64,000 bases of DNA. It comes from Bacilli bacterium. Its GTDB lineage: Bacteria; Bacillota_I; Bacilli_A; RF39; UBA660. The notes under the pieces were generated by a model, which did not search any database, had not been told where the DNA came from, and saw nothing but the letters and a program-made list of their open reading frames with translations. The position numbers and the translations under genes are program-made. Shown here one piece after another: positions 8,946 through 17,447 of this stretch (within the stretch, counting starts at the first letter, position 1; each line of letters starts with the position of its first letter). Location of the stretch: positions 21,137 to 85,136 of the forward strand of contig JAFUTX010000013.1 of the NCBI GenBank assembly GCA_017484065.1. Reading direction: 5' to 3'.

Positions 8946-9828
8946 TTTCTTCAATACCTAAATTAGTAACTTGTGTTATATCTTGGATAGACATATTCAT
9001 CTTTAATAATTTTTTAGCAATCTCAACTTTTTCTTGCTCGATGCCTTGTTCAATACCTTGTTCTTTAGCTTCTTCTAGTTCAGTATTATGAATTATTTCT
9101 CTTTCTTCTTCTTCTGTCATATATATTCTAAATGCTGGATCTTTATTAATATTAGTCATTATTTCCATAAATTTATGGACCTCCTTATCAACTTTAGAAA
9201 ACTTAGTTAACTCTTCTTTATTTAATCCAAGCATAACTAGTAATTTGTTTTCTATCGCCTTCTTATCTTGACTATACCACAAATTCAAGAAATAATCCAT
9301 ATTAATGTCATAAATGACAAAATTATCTACATAGAAATCTTGATTATCTTCTAATTCTATTACTTTATATCTTCTTATGGGTCTTATAGTTGTTGGTTTT
9401 CTTAATATTTCATTTTTATCATTTAACATAAGACCATATGAAAAATTAATTTGTAAATATAAAGTTTTTTGATTAAATAGCCCTCCTGATAAAGTCCCAC
9501 CAGAATACATTTCACATATATATGCCATACTTTTAGGATGAACATATGGTTTATTAAAACTATTAACCTCTAGATCTATTTTACCTATGTCTGTATCTAA
9601 TTTAATATCAGTTCTAAAGTCTTTGATATTAACATTTTTGTGTGAAACATCATTACTTAAAATAATCATATCATTTATTTTGGTTTTTAATATAAACTCT
9701 AATAAAGATTTTAATAAATTTTTATTTTTTTCATCAAGCATAATAGTTTTAAAAGCTTTATCACTACGAGCTGTATACCACTTATAATCAGAATCAGAAA
9801 TTATTTCTTTAACTGCAGTTGTTGTTAT
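8920..9828 (-). CDS. Rpn family / PD-(D/E)XK nuclease-type transposase protein
   Basis: The protein resembles the recombination-promoting nuclease (Rpn) / 'PD-(D/E)XK nuclease family transposase' group: SDKAFKTIMLDEKNK near the N-terminus, a catalytic-looking stretch TDIGKIDLEVNS, and a C-terminal coiled coil rich in E (EEEEREIIHNTELEEAKEQGIEQ). The start is odd. A perfect GGAGG lies 7 nt before an ATA codon at 9826-9828, and no ATG, GTG or TTG is well placed. The only longer reading uses a TTG at 9918, which has no ribosome binding site and sits against the uvrC terminator. Either AUA is used or a start mutation has silenced the gene. Confidence 0.7.
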   Translation of the reverse strand: MTTTAVKEIISDSDYKWYTARSDKAFKTIMLDEKNKNLLKSLLEFILKTKINDMIILSNDVSHKNVNIKDFRTDIKLDTDIGKIDLEVNSFNKPYVHPKSMAYICEMYSGGTLSGGLFNQKTLYLQINFSYGLMLNDKNEILRKPTTIRPIRRYKVIELEDNQDFYVDNFVIYDINMDYFLNLWYSQDKKAIENKLLVMLGLNKEELTKFSKVDKEVHKFMEIMTNINKDPAFRIYMTEEEEREIIHNTELEEAKEQGIEQGIEQEKVEIAKKLLKMNMSIQDITQVTNLGIEEIKKIQEAL

Positions 9829-9920
9829 TTTTTCACCTCCTTTTTTTTGAATTTTCCACCCAAAAACACTATAACACAACACCCATGTAGAACTTTGTCG
9901 AATTAGAGTAAAACGCAAAA

Positions 9921-9950
9921 AAAATAGATACTAATTAAAGTATCTATACT
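9921..9950 (-). terminator. uvrC terminator
   Basis: On the minus strand, ATAGATACT/AGTATCTAT form a 9-bp stem around TTAATT and run into eight T. The stem directly abuts the uvrC stop codon. Confidence 0.8.
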
Positions 9951-11715
9951 ATTTTTTCATATTATCTAAATAATTTTTTAAATTAATAGCAACTTGTTCA
10001 GGTATTATCTTAGTTAAATCTTCTATACTTGCTTCCTTCATTTTAACTACACTACCAAACTGTTTAATTAATTCTTTCTTTCTAGCGGGGCCTATTCCAT
10101 CTATTTCATCTAGTATACTAGCTATAGAACCCTTACTTCTAATTTGTCTATGATAATTAATAGTGTATCTATGGACTTCATCTTGCATTCTAGTTAAATA
10201 ATGAAATACATTACTATCTCGATCTATTTTAATTTCATTATATGTATCACCATCTAATAAGTCATTAGTACGGTGCTTATCATTCTTTCTTAACCCACAT
10301 ACTTTAATATTAAGATTCAACTCTTCTAGTGATAGTTTACAAGCATTTATTTGGTTAATACCACCATCAACTATAATTAAATCAGGCATTTCCGTTTTAT
10401 CTACTAAAGCACGATAGTATCTACGATAAATTACTTCTTTCATGGTATTAAAATCATCATTTTTATCAACAGTTACTTTATACTTACGATATTCATTCTT
10501 AGCAGGTTTGCCACTTTTATATACAACCATTCCACTAACAGCATAATTACCAAATAGATTAGAGTTATCAAATAAATCTATTCGATCTAAGATATCTAAT
10601 CCTAGTATTTCTTTTAATTCTTCATTAGCATTAACTGTCTTTTCTTCATCTTTTAATACTAATTCTAATTTGTTATTTAGATTGTTTTTAGCATTTAGAT
10701 TAACCATGTCAAGTAGCTTTTTCTTTTGACCTCTTATTGGTATATTAAACTTAATTTCTAACAGTTCACTTAATACACTAGCATCAATACTATCTGGTAT
10801 TAATATTTCTTTCGGATGTTCATGCGTATTATAAAAATTCATTATGTAGTAATCAAGTTCATCTTTAACTTCACCTACTAAAGGAAATATATCATTATGG
10901 CTGCCTATTAGTTTACCATTACGTAAGAAGAATATTTCAATACTAATAAATCCTTTATCATAGTAGTAGCCAATTACATCACGATTAACAAGATCAGTTA
11001 ATTCTACTTTTTGTTTATCTAATATATAATTAATATATTGTAATTCTTCTTTTAGCTCTTGGGCTAGTTCAAAATTTAAACTATTACTATATTCATTAAT
11101 TTTATCCATTATCTTATTCTTTAGGATACTATCATTACCTCTTAAGAAAGATAAGATATCATTTTCCATTTCATTTACTTTATCTTGATCAATATTCTTT
11201 TCACAGTAACCTAAACATTCCCCAATATGATAATAAAGACATAAACTCTTACCTAAGTTTTCACACTTTTTTAACGGATATAAACGATTAATTAAATTAA
11301 CTATTCTTCTAGCAGCATAAGCATTAGGGTAAGGCCCAAATAACTGCTTATGGTCTTTTTTCTTTATTTGTAAGTATCTTGATACCTTTAACCTTGGATA
11401 TGGTTTAGCTATATATTCAATATAAGGATAACTCTTATCATCTTTAAGTAAAATATTATATTTAGGATTATATTCTTTGATTAAGTTTAACTCAAGGACA
11501 AAAGCTTCAGTTTCTGTATTAGCTATTATATAAGTAAAATCAGCTACTTCACTAACCATCTTAGCAGTTTTACCAGTATGTACTCTATTAAAATAAGATG
11601 ATACTCTTCGATGTAAATCTTTAGCTTTACCTACATATATTATCTTATTATCTTTATTCCGCATTTGATATGAACCAGGTAAATGCGGTACTAACTTTAA
11701 CTTTTCATTAAACAT
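9949..11715 (-). CDS. uvrC: UvrABC excinuclease subunit C
   Basis: The 588-residue protein has an N-terminal GIY-YIG nuclease domain (LPGSYQMRNKDNKIIYVGKAKDL), a UVR motif (LNFELAQELKEELQYI, near residue 210), an RNase H-like C-terminal endonuclease domain (ERIDLFDNSN; PDLIIVDGG), and terminal helix-hairpin-helix motifs (LDEIDGIGPARKKELIKQFG). It makes both incisions in nucleotide excision repair after UvrAB damage recognition. Length and domain order are normal. The start at 11715 fits the family N-terminus. Confidence 0.97.
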   Translation of the reverse strand: MFNEKLKLVPHLPGSYQMRNKDNKIIYVGKAKDLHRRVSSYFNRVHTGKTAKMVSEVADFTYIIANTETEAFVLELNLIKEYNPKYNILLKDDKSYPYIEYIAKPYPRLKVSRYLQIKKKDHKQLFGPYPNAYAARRIVNLINRLYPLKKCENLGKSLCLYYHIGECLGYCEKNIDQDKVNEMENDILSFLRGNDSILKNKIMDKINEYSNSLNFELAQELKEELQYINYILDKQKVELTDLVNRDVIGYYYDKGFISIEIFFLRNGKLIGSHNDIFPLVGEVKDELDYYIMNFYNTHEHPKEILIPDSIDASVLSELLEIKFNIPIRGQKKKLLDMVNLNAKNNLNNKLELVLKDEEKTVNANEELKEILGLDILDRIDLFDNSNLFGNYAVSGMVVYKSGKPAKNEYRKYKVTVDKNDDFNTMKEVIYRRYYRALVDKTEMPDLIIVDGGINQINACKLSLEELNLNIKVCGLRKNDKHRTNDLLDGDTYNEIKIDRDSNVFHYLTRMQDEVHRYTINYHRQIRSKGSIASILDEIDGIGPARKKELIKQFGSVVKMKEASIEDLTKIIPEQVAINLKNYLDNMKK

Positions 11716-11756
11716 AATATTTCACCCACTACATGTATTATACTACAAAATAATAA

Positions 11757-11783
11757 AAAAATAAGATATTATTAATATCTTAT
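11757..11783 (-). terminator. Terminator after the lectin-like gene at 11784
   Basis: On the minus strand, TAAGATAT and ATATCTTA form an 8-bp stem around TAATA, followed by TTTTTTT. It lies directly downstream of the stop of the gene at 11784. Confidence 0.8.
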
Positions 11784-13316
11784 CTAATATATAATGTAAG
11801 GATCAGTTGTAGTACCAGAACCACCAGCTATTTTAACTGTGGATTTCAGATAAAGAACTGGACGCACGCGATAAACGTTGTCCACGTTGTCGTCGAGGCT
11901 GACATATCCGTCGGTGCCCACAGAAACCGCATAGTCAGAGCCAGAGGCGCTTGGAGTTATTGTCCATTGATAATAACTGCTATCTAATAACCAGTCGTTA
12001 TTTTTGCAATCACTTACATCATTACTATCCCAATTATATAATTCTTTAGCCATACACGCAGTTCTGTTTGTAGTAGTTTCTCCAGCTGTTGCATAACCAT
12101 AATCACTTGGGTACATAAGAGCTACTACTCCTGTCCAACTAGTTGGATTACCACTGTAGACATTGCTACTTCTCTCAGCACTATAGTAATCATTTGCTGT
12201 CATTGTTTCATAATAATACTCTGCACTATCATCTTCTTGTGGTCCACCTAAATAGTAAGTTGCAGCTTCAGCTAAGCTTTTATCATAACTTCTAATACCA
12301 ATATTAGTTAAATCAAATTTATTCCAACCAACATTTGCTTGTCCTCTTAATTTTCCATAATTGAATTCTGTTGATACTGTTCTATTTAAATATGCAGAAT
12401 TAAGAAGTGTTTTTAATGTTGCTTCATTCCAATTATTGTAATAATCTCCTTCGCTACATGTTCCATTCCCTTGTAAATCACATTCAGCATCCCAATAGAT
12501 ATCACCTAATTCATCAGCTTTTATTATTTTTACTCTAGTTGCAGCATTACCACTCACAGTACCACCATCTACGTTATTCATAACACCTATAATACGCCAT
12601 AGTTCATCATTAAACCATACATAATTATCAGGATTAGCTCCGACATATCTTAAGTTGTTGTCAGTAGTTTCATCATATAAAAGTGATGTATCTCCATTAG
12701 TTTTTAATGCTGTTATGTAATCTACTGCAGTAGTAGATCCTGCATTATAATAAGAAGCACTAATACTAATTACACCTTTATATTGTTTATTTACCATAGT
12801 TTGTGGAGTATTCTCATCTAACCATAATCTAATAGTATGTTCATTAGTATCTAACGGATGTAATACTTTAGTAACTATCTTTCTTGTATCATAAGCAGTG
12901 CCTACACTACTATCTAATACTGAATCAGTAGTATTTAAACTTGCTAAATTACCATATATTACTCCATCTATCGATACTTTAATATATTGCAGATTAAGTC
13001 GATTAGCTGATGATACACTATCTAATCCTTCAATATTAATATCATAATTAAGTAAATTATCACATGTATTTTCAATAGTAAATGTATGTCCTTCAGTACT
13101 ATTACCATCAGTATCACTAACTGGTACTAGATTAGAAAAATCTATTTCTTCTGTTAAAGTTTCTATATTATAATCTAAACAGTTAGCTGCTACTATACTA
13201 TTAGTACCATTTTGACTATCACTAGTATTCCATAAAGCATAAGTAATACCTGCTACTAAAACAATAAGTAATAATACTATTATTGATATTGTAAGTTTCT
13301 TTTTATTATCTTGCAT
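11784..13316 (-). CDS. SipW-type surface protein with C-type-lectin-like domain and GC-rich variable segment
   Basis: Residues 1-35 form a basic, hydrophobic signal ending in ITYALWN, the pattern of SipW-dependent (TasA/CalY-like) exported proteins. Residues about 35-195 resemble the TasA-like beta-sandwich (YNIETL, FTIENTC, LWLDENTPQ, KGVISIS). Residues 215-510 are the shared lectin-like domain (NLRYVGANPDNYV, LWRIIGVMNN). Near the C-terminus lies a GC-rich segment (11847-11969) whose codons are mostly NNC/NNT, unlike the rest of the gene. This suggests a DGR variable region. Two similar genes lie upstream. No sortase motif is visible. Confidence 0.8.
   Translation of the reverse strand: MQDNKKKLTISIIVLLLIVLVAGITYALWNTSDSQNGTNSIVAANCLDYNIETLTEEIDFSNLVPVSDTDGNSTEGHTFTIENTCDNLLNYDINIEGLDSVSSANRLNLQYIKVSIDGVIYGNLASLNTTDSVLDSSVGTAYDTRKIVTKVLHPLDTNEHTIRLWLDENTPQTMVNKQYKGVISISASYYNAGSTTAVDYITALKTNGDTSLLYDETTDNNLRYVGANPDNYVWFNDELWRIIGVMNNVDGGTVSGNAATRVKIIKADELGDIYWDAECDLQGNGTCSEGDYYNNWNEATLKTLLNSAYLNRTVSTEFNYGKLRGQANVGWNKFDLTNIGIRSYDKSLAEAATYYLGGPQEDDSAEYYYETMTANDYYSAERSSNVYSGNPTSWTGVVALMYPSDYGYATAGETTTNRTACMAKELYNWDSNDVSDCKNNDWLLDSSYYQWTITPSASGSDYAVSVGTDGYVSLDDNVDNVYRVRPVLYLKSTVKIAGGSGTTTDPYIIY
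11847..11969 (-). other. Candidate DGR variable region VR3
   Basis: The segment is bounded by CAATGGACAATAAC on its 5' side and CCAGTTCTTTATCTG on its 3' side. Both flanks are shared with VR1 (15978) and VR2 (15011). The interior is strikingly GC-rich (for example AGC, GAC, GAC, AAC, GTG, GAC, AAC codons) in a gene with A/T third positions. Relative to VR1 and VR2 the differences concentrate in codon positions 1 and 2, the pattern expected when template adenines (AAC/AAT codons) are randomised. VR3 is one codon longer than the others. Confidence 0.6.
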
Positions 13317-13335
13317 ACAACTTTCTCCTTTTTAA

Positions 13336-14874
13336 TTAAATTCTTAATGTATATGGATTATTTTTTGTTCCTTCTCCACTTAAGATTTCTACTGAAGATT
13401 TAAGATAAAGTACTGGTAACACTCCCATTTCATAATAAGCTGATATTGGGAATATATAAGAGTCTCCCTCAATAACAAAATTATCGCTATAACCTGTACT
13501 TCTAGGTGTTAATGTATGAGAAATACTATCATCAAGCCAATTTGAATCCCATGTACAATCCTTTTTGTTTTTCCATTCATACAAAGCTATATCAGTGCAA
13601 CGATTGCCAGATACAGTGGCATTAGACGCAAATCCATAATCACTTGGATACATTAATGCTATTATACCAGTCCATGTTAAATCATTATTTTCTCCTTTAT
13701 TTGTTCTTTCAGCAACATAAAAATCTCGTGCAGCTGCAGTGTTTTCATCTTGAGTAATAGGAGCCCCTAAATAATAAGTAGCAGGCTCTATAATATTTCT
13801 ACTTTCTTCTTTAATTCCTTTAGATGTAAAATCATAATAATACCACGGATATTGAGAACTGGACGGATAACTAATTGAAGAAGCATATAAATAGTATGCA
13901 GCAGAACCACGTTGAACACCAGATTTTTTATTAAATAAATATGCATCATTTAATAAATTTGCAAGTGTTGATTGTGCCCAATTGTTTGAATAATCAAAGT
14001 CAGGTGCTAAACAACCACCCTCTTTTTCTACACATTTAGAATCATAAGCTACGTATAGTAAATTAGGACCGATAAGTTTAACTCTAGTAGCATTTTCTCC
14101 GCTTGACTCGCCACCATCTATATTGTTCATTACACCAATAATACGCCATAACTCATCATTAAATAATACATAATTATTAGGATTTTTCCCTACATATCTT
14201 AAATTATTATCACTTGTATTATCATATTCTAATTCAGAATTCTTGTTATTATAAAGTTTTGTAATATATGCTGTAGCATTTTCACCAACATAATCTAGCA
14301 TAACACTACCATTCAATGTTACCTTCCCTTGCCAAGTTTTACCTATTTCACTCTTTGGCGTTGTTTCATCCAGCCATATTTTTATTGTGTGTGTTTTATT
14401 AATATTTTTATTTGCTGGATCTAATATTCCTGTATATATTTTTCTTGAGTCATAACTTACATTATTATTTAATAAAGAAGTAGTTTTATCAAGCGTACCT
14501 AGTAATCCAACCTTATCATTGTCAATACTAACATTCATATAGTTAATGTCAAAATAGTCAGAAGAGGGTAAACCATCTATATTTAGACTTTCTAAATTAA
14601 CTTCATATTTAACAGCAGTTTCACAATTATTAACTATACTAAATGTATAACCAGGTAGAAACTCACTTTCGCTATCAATTATAGGAATAGCATCATTTAA
14701 AGTAATGCCACTAGATTCATCGGTGTAAGTGATATCTAAACATGACATAGCTGCTATATTCTTATTAGTTTGTTTAGTTTTTGTACTCCACACAGCATAT
14801 GTAGAACCTAGTGATATTATTATAATTGTAACTATAACTATTAATACTATTATTTTTTTAGATTTAGAATTCAT
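13336..14874 (-). CDS. SipW-type surface protein with C-type-lectin-like domain
   Basis: This is a 512-residue paralog of the gene at 11784: a basic and hydrophobic signal ending in GSTYAVWST, a TasA-like sandwich domain (FSIVNNC, IKIWLDETTP, GKVTLNG), and the lectin-like domain (NLRYVGKNPNNYV, LWRIIGVMNN, PVLYLKSSVEI). Its C-terminal variable stretch is AT-rich and diverged (LTPRSTGYSDN), so it shows no sign of recent template transfer. GGAATT and related purine-rich sequence upstream gives the start at 14874. It belongs to a three-gene run with 11784 and 14946. Confidence 0.8.
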   Translation of the reverse strand: MNSKSKKIIVLIVIVTIIIISLGSTYAVWSTKTKQTNKNIAAMSCLDITYTDESSGITLNDAIPIIDSESEFLPGYTFSIVNNCETAVKYEVNLESLNIDGLPSSDYFDINYMNVSIDNDKVGLLGTLDKTTSLLNNNVSYDSRKIYTGILDPANKNINKTHTIKIWLDETTPKSEIGKTWQGKVTLNGSVMLDYVGENATAYITKLYNNKNSELEYDNTSDNNLRYVGKNPNNYVLFNDELWRIIGVMNNIDGGESSGENATRVKLIGPNLLYVAYDSKCVEKEGGCLAPDFDYSNNWAQSTLANLLNDAYLFNKKSGVQRGSAAYYLYASSISYPSSSQYPWYYYDFTSKGIKEESRNIIEPATYYLGAPITQDENTAAARDFYVAERTNKGENNDLTWTGIIALMYPSDYGFASNATVSGNRCTDIALYEWKNKKDCTWDSNWLDDSISHTLTPRSTGYSDNFVIEGDSYIFPISAYYEMGVLPVLYLKSSVEILSGEGTKNNPYTLRI

Positions 14875-14907
14875 ACTTCTAATTCCTTTCTATTGAGTTT
14901 TGAAAAA

Positions 14908-14938
14908 GTGCCGGCGCGACGCCGCCCCGCAGCGGCAC
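14908..14938 (-). repeat. GC-rich inverted repeat just after the lectin-like gene at 14946
   Basis: The 31-bp island is almost pure G/C. On the minus strand GTGCCG...CGGCAC form the outer arms, and GCCGC/GCGGC form an alternative inner stem with a 6-nt loop. It lies 7 nt after the stop of the gene at 14946 and is followed by TTTTT, so it could act as a terminator. Every other terminator in the window is AT-rich. A GC hairpin a short distance 3' of a variable region is also a known requirement for DGR retrohoming, so this may be a homing cruciform. Confidence 0.7.
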
Positions 14939-14945
14939 GTATATA

Positions 14946-17318
14946 TTACACCCCTAATTGATATGGTTGTGCACTTGTTCCTTGACCGCTCATAATCTTC
15001 GTCGTTGACTTTAGATATAGGACTGGGCGAAGACCGAAAGCAAGGGACGTGCTGCCACTGTAGACACTGCCACCAGTGTACACATAAGCCACATAGTACG
15101 CATTATCAGCACGCGAAGTTATTGTCCATTGGGATATTGAACTATTATATAGCCAATCGCCACTTCTACAATCTCTCACATAAGTAGCACCCCAATTATA
15201 TAATTCTTTAGCCATACATGCACTTCTGTTTGTAGTAGTTCCTCCAGCTGTTGCAAATGCATAATCACTTGGGTACATAAGAGCTACTACTCCTGTCCAG
15301 CTGGTTGGATTACCACTATATACTGCACTACCTCTTTCTATAGTAGAGTACCAAGTATTAGCTGTTGCGTATAGATAATAATTGCTAGCTGATGAAGTAA
15401 CAGAATATCCTCCTAAATAGTAAGTAGCTTCTTCTAATAGGTTTCTGCTAGCTTCACTTAAACCATTACTACTATAATCAGCATATTGCCAACTATTATT
15501 TATATAATTATATGTAGTTGATGTTGTTCTATTTAAATATGCAGTATTTAGTAATGTGTTTACACTTGCTGTTTCCCAGTTGTTATTATATGAGATAACT
15601 GATGTATCAGTTGATGTTCCACATGAATTATCTCCCGCTAAACGTTTTCTATCCCATGATATATCACCTAAACTATCATTTCTTATTATTTTTACTCTAG
15701 TAGCTTTATCTCCTGAAGCAGTACCACCATCTACGTTATTCATAACACCTATTATACGCCATAATTCACCATTAAATGATACATAGTTTTTAGGATTTCT
15801 GCCTACATATCTTAAGTTATTATCGCTTGTTCCATCATATACTAAACTGGTATCACCATTGTTATATAAAGATTTTATATATCTAGTTGCATTTCCATTT
15901 TTAATTGGAGTCTCTGTTTTAATTTTATATGGATTACTTTTTGTACCGTTGCCATCAGCTACTACTACTGAGGACTTCAGATAAAGGACTGGCCGCACGC
16001 CAAAACCGTTACCCGTGTCGTTGTAGCTGACACTGCCGCTAGTGCCCACACGAGTCACATAGCTCGCACCATCAGCACGCGGTGTCATTGTCCATTGATT
16101 ATAAGAACTATTAAATATCCAACTACCATTAGGGCAAAAATTCTTATTACTATAGTCAACGCCTTGCGTTGTACTCCAAGATTTTAACCCGATTTTTAAG
16201 CAATCAGATAAATCACTACCATATTCAAGTCCATCACTTGAAGCAAGCTTTAATCCAGTTGTTGAAAAACCATAATCACTCGGATACATCAAACCTATTT
16301 TGCCAGTCCATGTAGTTGGATTACCACTATATATATCAGTACCTCGCTCAGCCGTATAAAAGCCACTTGCAGTCAAATCTGTTCTATAGCTTCCCAAGTT
16401 ATAAACTGCATCAGCTATGTAATCTTTGTTATTTAAACTATTATAATAATCCCCATTTAAATAAGTATTTAATGTGGCTGTTGCCCAATTATTTTTATTG
16501 TTAGAAGCCCATTGATAACCGCCTATACTATCAGCTCTAATAATTTTTACTCTACTTTCTTTATTACCTGTACCATCATCTATGTTATTCATAACACCTA
16601 TAATACGCCATAACTCATTATTAAACCAAATATAGTTATTAGGGTCTCTACCAATAAAACGTAGGTTATTATCTACTGTTTCATCATATCTTAAATTAGT
16701 TTTATCTTTTTTAGCTAGTTTAGTTAAATAAGTAGTAAATAATTCTTTATTAGTTGCAACACCATATACCGTTACTTTACTATTATATAGTTTACCTTGT
16801 TCACTATTAGGAGCACTATTATTTAGCCACAATTTAAGTTCATAGTTTTTACTTTCTCCTGCTGCTAAATACTCAGTAGATAATATTCTAGTATCATAAG
16901 CTTCACCTGATTCTAAGTTAGAATCACCTTCTGGAAAGAATCCTACTATATCTTTGTCTATTAAAGCATCATCTGAATATAAAGCTACTTTAATATGATT
17001 AATATCCGCTCTATTTTCACTTGCTATTTCACTTAAGCTTTCTAAATTAATATTATATCTAACTGTACTAGTACAATCATTATGAATAGTGAATTTATAA
17101 CCAGACTTATTTATACCAACATCATCAGGAGTTGGTACTTCATTAGCAAGTACTATATCATCACTTTCATTTTCTATAGCTAAGTTAATACATGCTGCTG
17201 CTACTTCATCTTGTTCATCTATATTCTTATTTACTTGCCATAAAGCATAAGTAGTTCCTAATACTCCTAATATAAGTATTGCTACTAAACAAATTATTAT
17301 TTTTTTACGATTATTCAT
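14946..17318 (-). CDS. SipW-type surface protein with two lectin-like domains, each with a GC-rich variable segment
   Basis: The 790-residue protein begins with a SipW-type signal (GTTYALWQV) and a TasA-like sandwich (residues about 40-205: FTIHNDC, LKLWLNNSAPNS, KVTVYGV). Two tandem lectin-like domains follow: residues about 215-460 (NLRFIGRDPNNYIWF...GVRPVLYLKSSVVV) and 470-790 (NLRYVGRNPKNYVSF...GLRPVLYLKSTTKI). Each ends in a GC-rich variable segment (VR1 at 15978, VR2 at 15011). AGGAG lies upstream of the ATG at 17318, and a promoter is visible at 17360-17388. It is a likely surface or biofilm adhesin. Confidence 0.82.
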   Translation of the reverse strand: MNNRKKIIICLVAILILGVLGTTYALWQVNKNIDEQDEVAAACINLAIENESDDIVLANEVPTPDDVGINKSGYKFTIHNDCTSTVRYNINLESLSEIASENRADINHIKVALYSDDALIDKDIVGFFPEGDSNLESGEAYDTRILSTEYLAAGESKNYELKLWLNNSAPNSEQGKLYNSKVTVYGVATNKELFTTYLTKLAKKDKTNLRYDETVDNNLRFIGRDPNNYIWFNNELWRIIGVMNNIDDGTGNKESRVKIIRADSIGGYQWASNNKNNWATATLNTYLNGDYYNSLNNKDYIADAVYNLGSYRTDLTASGFYTAERGTDIYSGNPTTWTGKIGLMYPSDYGFSTTGLKLASSDGLEYGSDLSDCLKIGLKSWSTTQGVDYSNKNFCPNGSWIFNSSYNQWTMTPRADGASYVTRVGTSGSVSYNDTGNGFGVRPVLYLKSSVVVADGNGTKSNPYKIKTETPIKNGNATRYIKSLYNNGDTSLVYDGTSDNNLRYVGRNPKNYVSFNGELWRIIGVMNNVDGGTASGDKATRVKIIRNDSLGDISWDRKRLAGDNSCGTSTDTSVISYNNNWETASVNTLLNTAYLNRTTSTTYNYINNSWQYADYSSNGLSEASRNLLEEATYYLGGYSVTSSASNYYLYATANTWYSTIERGSAVYSGNPTSWTGVVALMYPSDYAFATAGGTTTNRSACMAKELYNWGATYVRDCRSGDWLYNSSISQWTITSRADNAYYVAYVYTGGSVYSGSTSLAFGLRPVLYLKSTTKIMSGQGTSAQPYQLGV
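15011..15131 (-). other. Candidate DGR variable region VR2
   Basis: The segment has the same constant edges as VR1 and VR3 (CAATGGACAATAAC and CCAGTCCTATATCTA). Its interior runs TAC, ACT, GGT, GGC, AGT, GTC, TAC, AGT, GGC, AGC, ACG, TCC, CTT, GCT. Against VR1, codon positions 1 and 2 change at about half the sites while codons such as GTG, GTC and ACG stay fixed. The 3' edge is about 70 bp from the GC hairpin at 14908. Confidence 0.6.
15978..16097 (-). other. Candidate DGR variable region VR1
   Basis: This GC-rich segment lies at the end of the first lectin-like domain of the gene at 14946. It starts with CAATGGACAATGACACC and ends with CCAGTCCTTTATCTG. Codons such as AGC, TAC, AAC, GAC, GGT, AAC, GGT dominate, unlike the AAT/GAT/TTA usage elsewhere in the gene. 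The flanking 3' sequence (CTGAAGTCC) continues the similarity to VR2 and VR3 for several codons. Confidence 0.6.
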
Positions 17319-17359
17319 ATCTGAGCGCTCCTACTATTATTTACTTCTATCCTAAATTA

Positions 17360-17388
17360 ATTATAAAATATTTTTATTTGTAATACAA
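17360..17388 (-). promoter_or_regulatory. Promoter for the SipW/lectin-like gene run
   Basis: On the minus strand, TTGTAT (17383-17388) and TATAAT (17360-17365) are separated by 17 nt, about 40 bp upstream of the ATG at 17318. Confidence 0.6.
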
Positions 17389-17412
17389 GTATATAATTTA
17401 AATAAATGTAAA

Positions 17413-17447
17413 GAAAAAAAGTAATAGTTTTACTCATCTATTACTTT
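17413..17447 (-). terminator. Terminator of the glycan cluster
   Basis: On the minus strand, AAAGTAATAG and CTATTACTTT form a 10-bp stem, followed by a T run. It overlaps the stop codon of the fusion gene at 17430. Confidence 0.8.

Noticed and set aside
15005..15187. Plus-strand ORFs across the GC-rich segments of the lectin-like genes (also 15556-15786 and 16316-16504)
   Set aside because: They lie antisense within strong minus-strand genes and have no ribosome binding sites; the proteins are Cys/His-rich low-quality translations.
11784..17318. Horizontal transfer as the cause of the GC-rich patches
   Set aside because: The patches are only about 120 bp, sit at the same place in homologous domains and share edges, so templated local replacement is more plausible than gene transfer.
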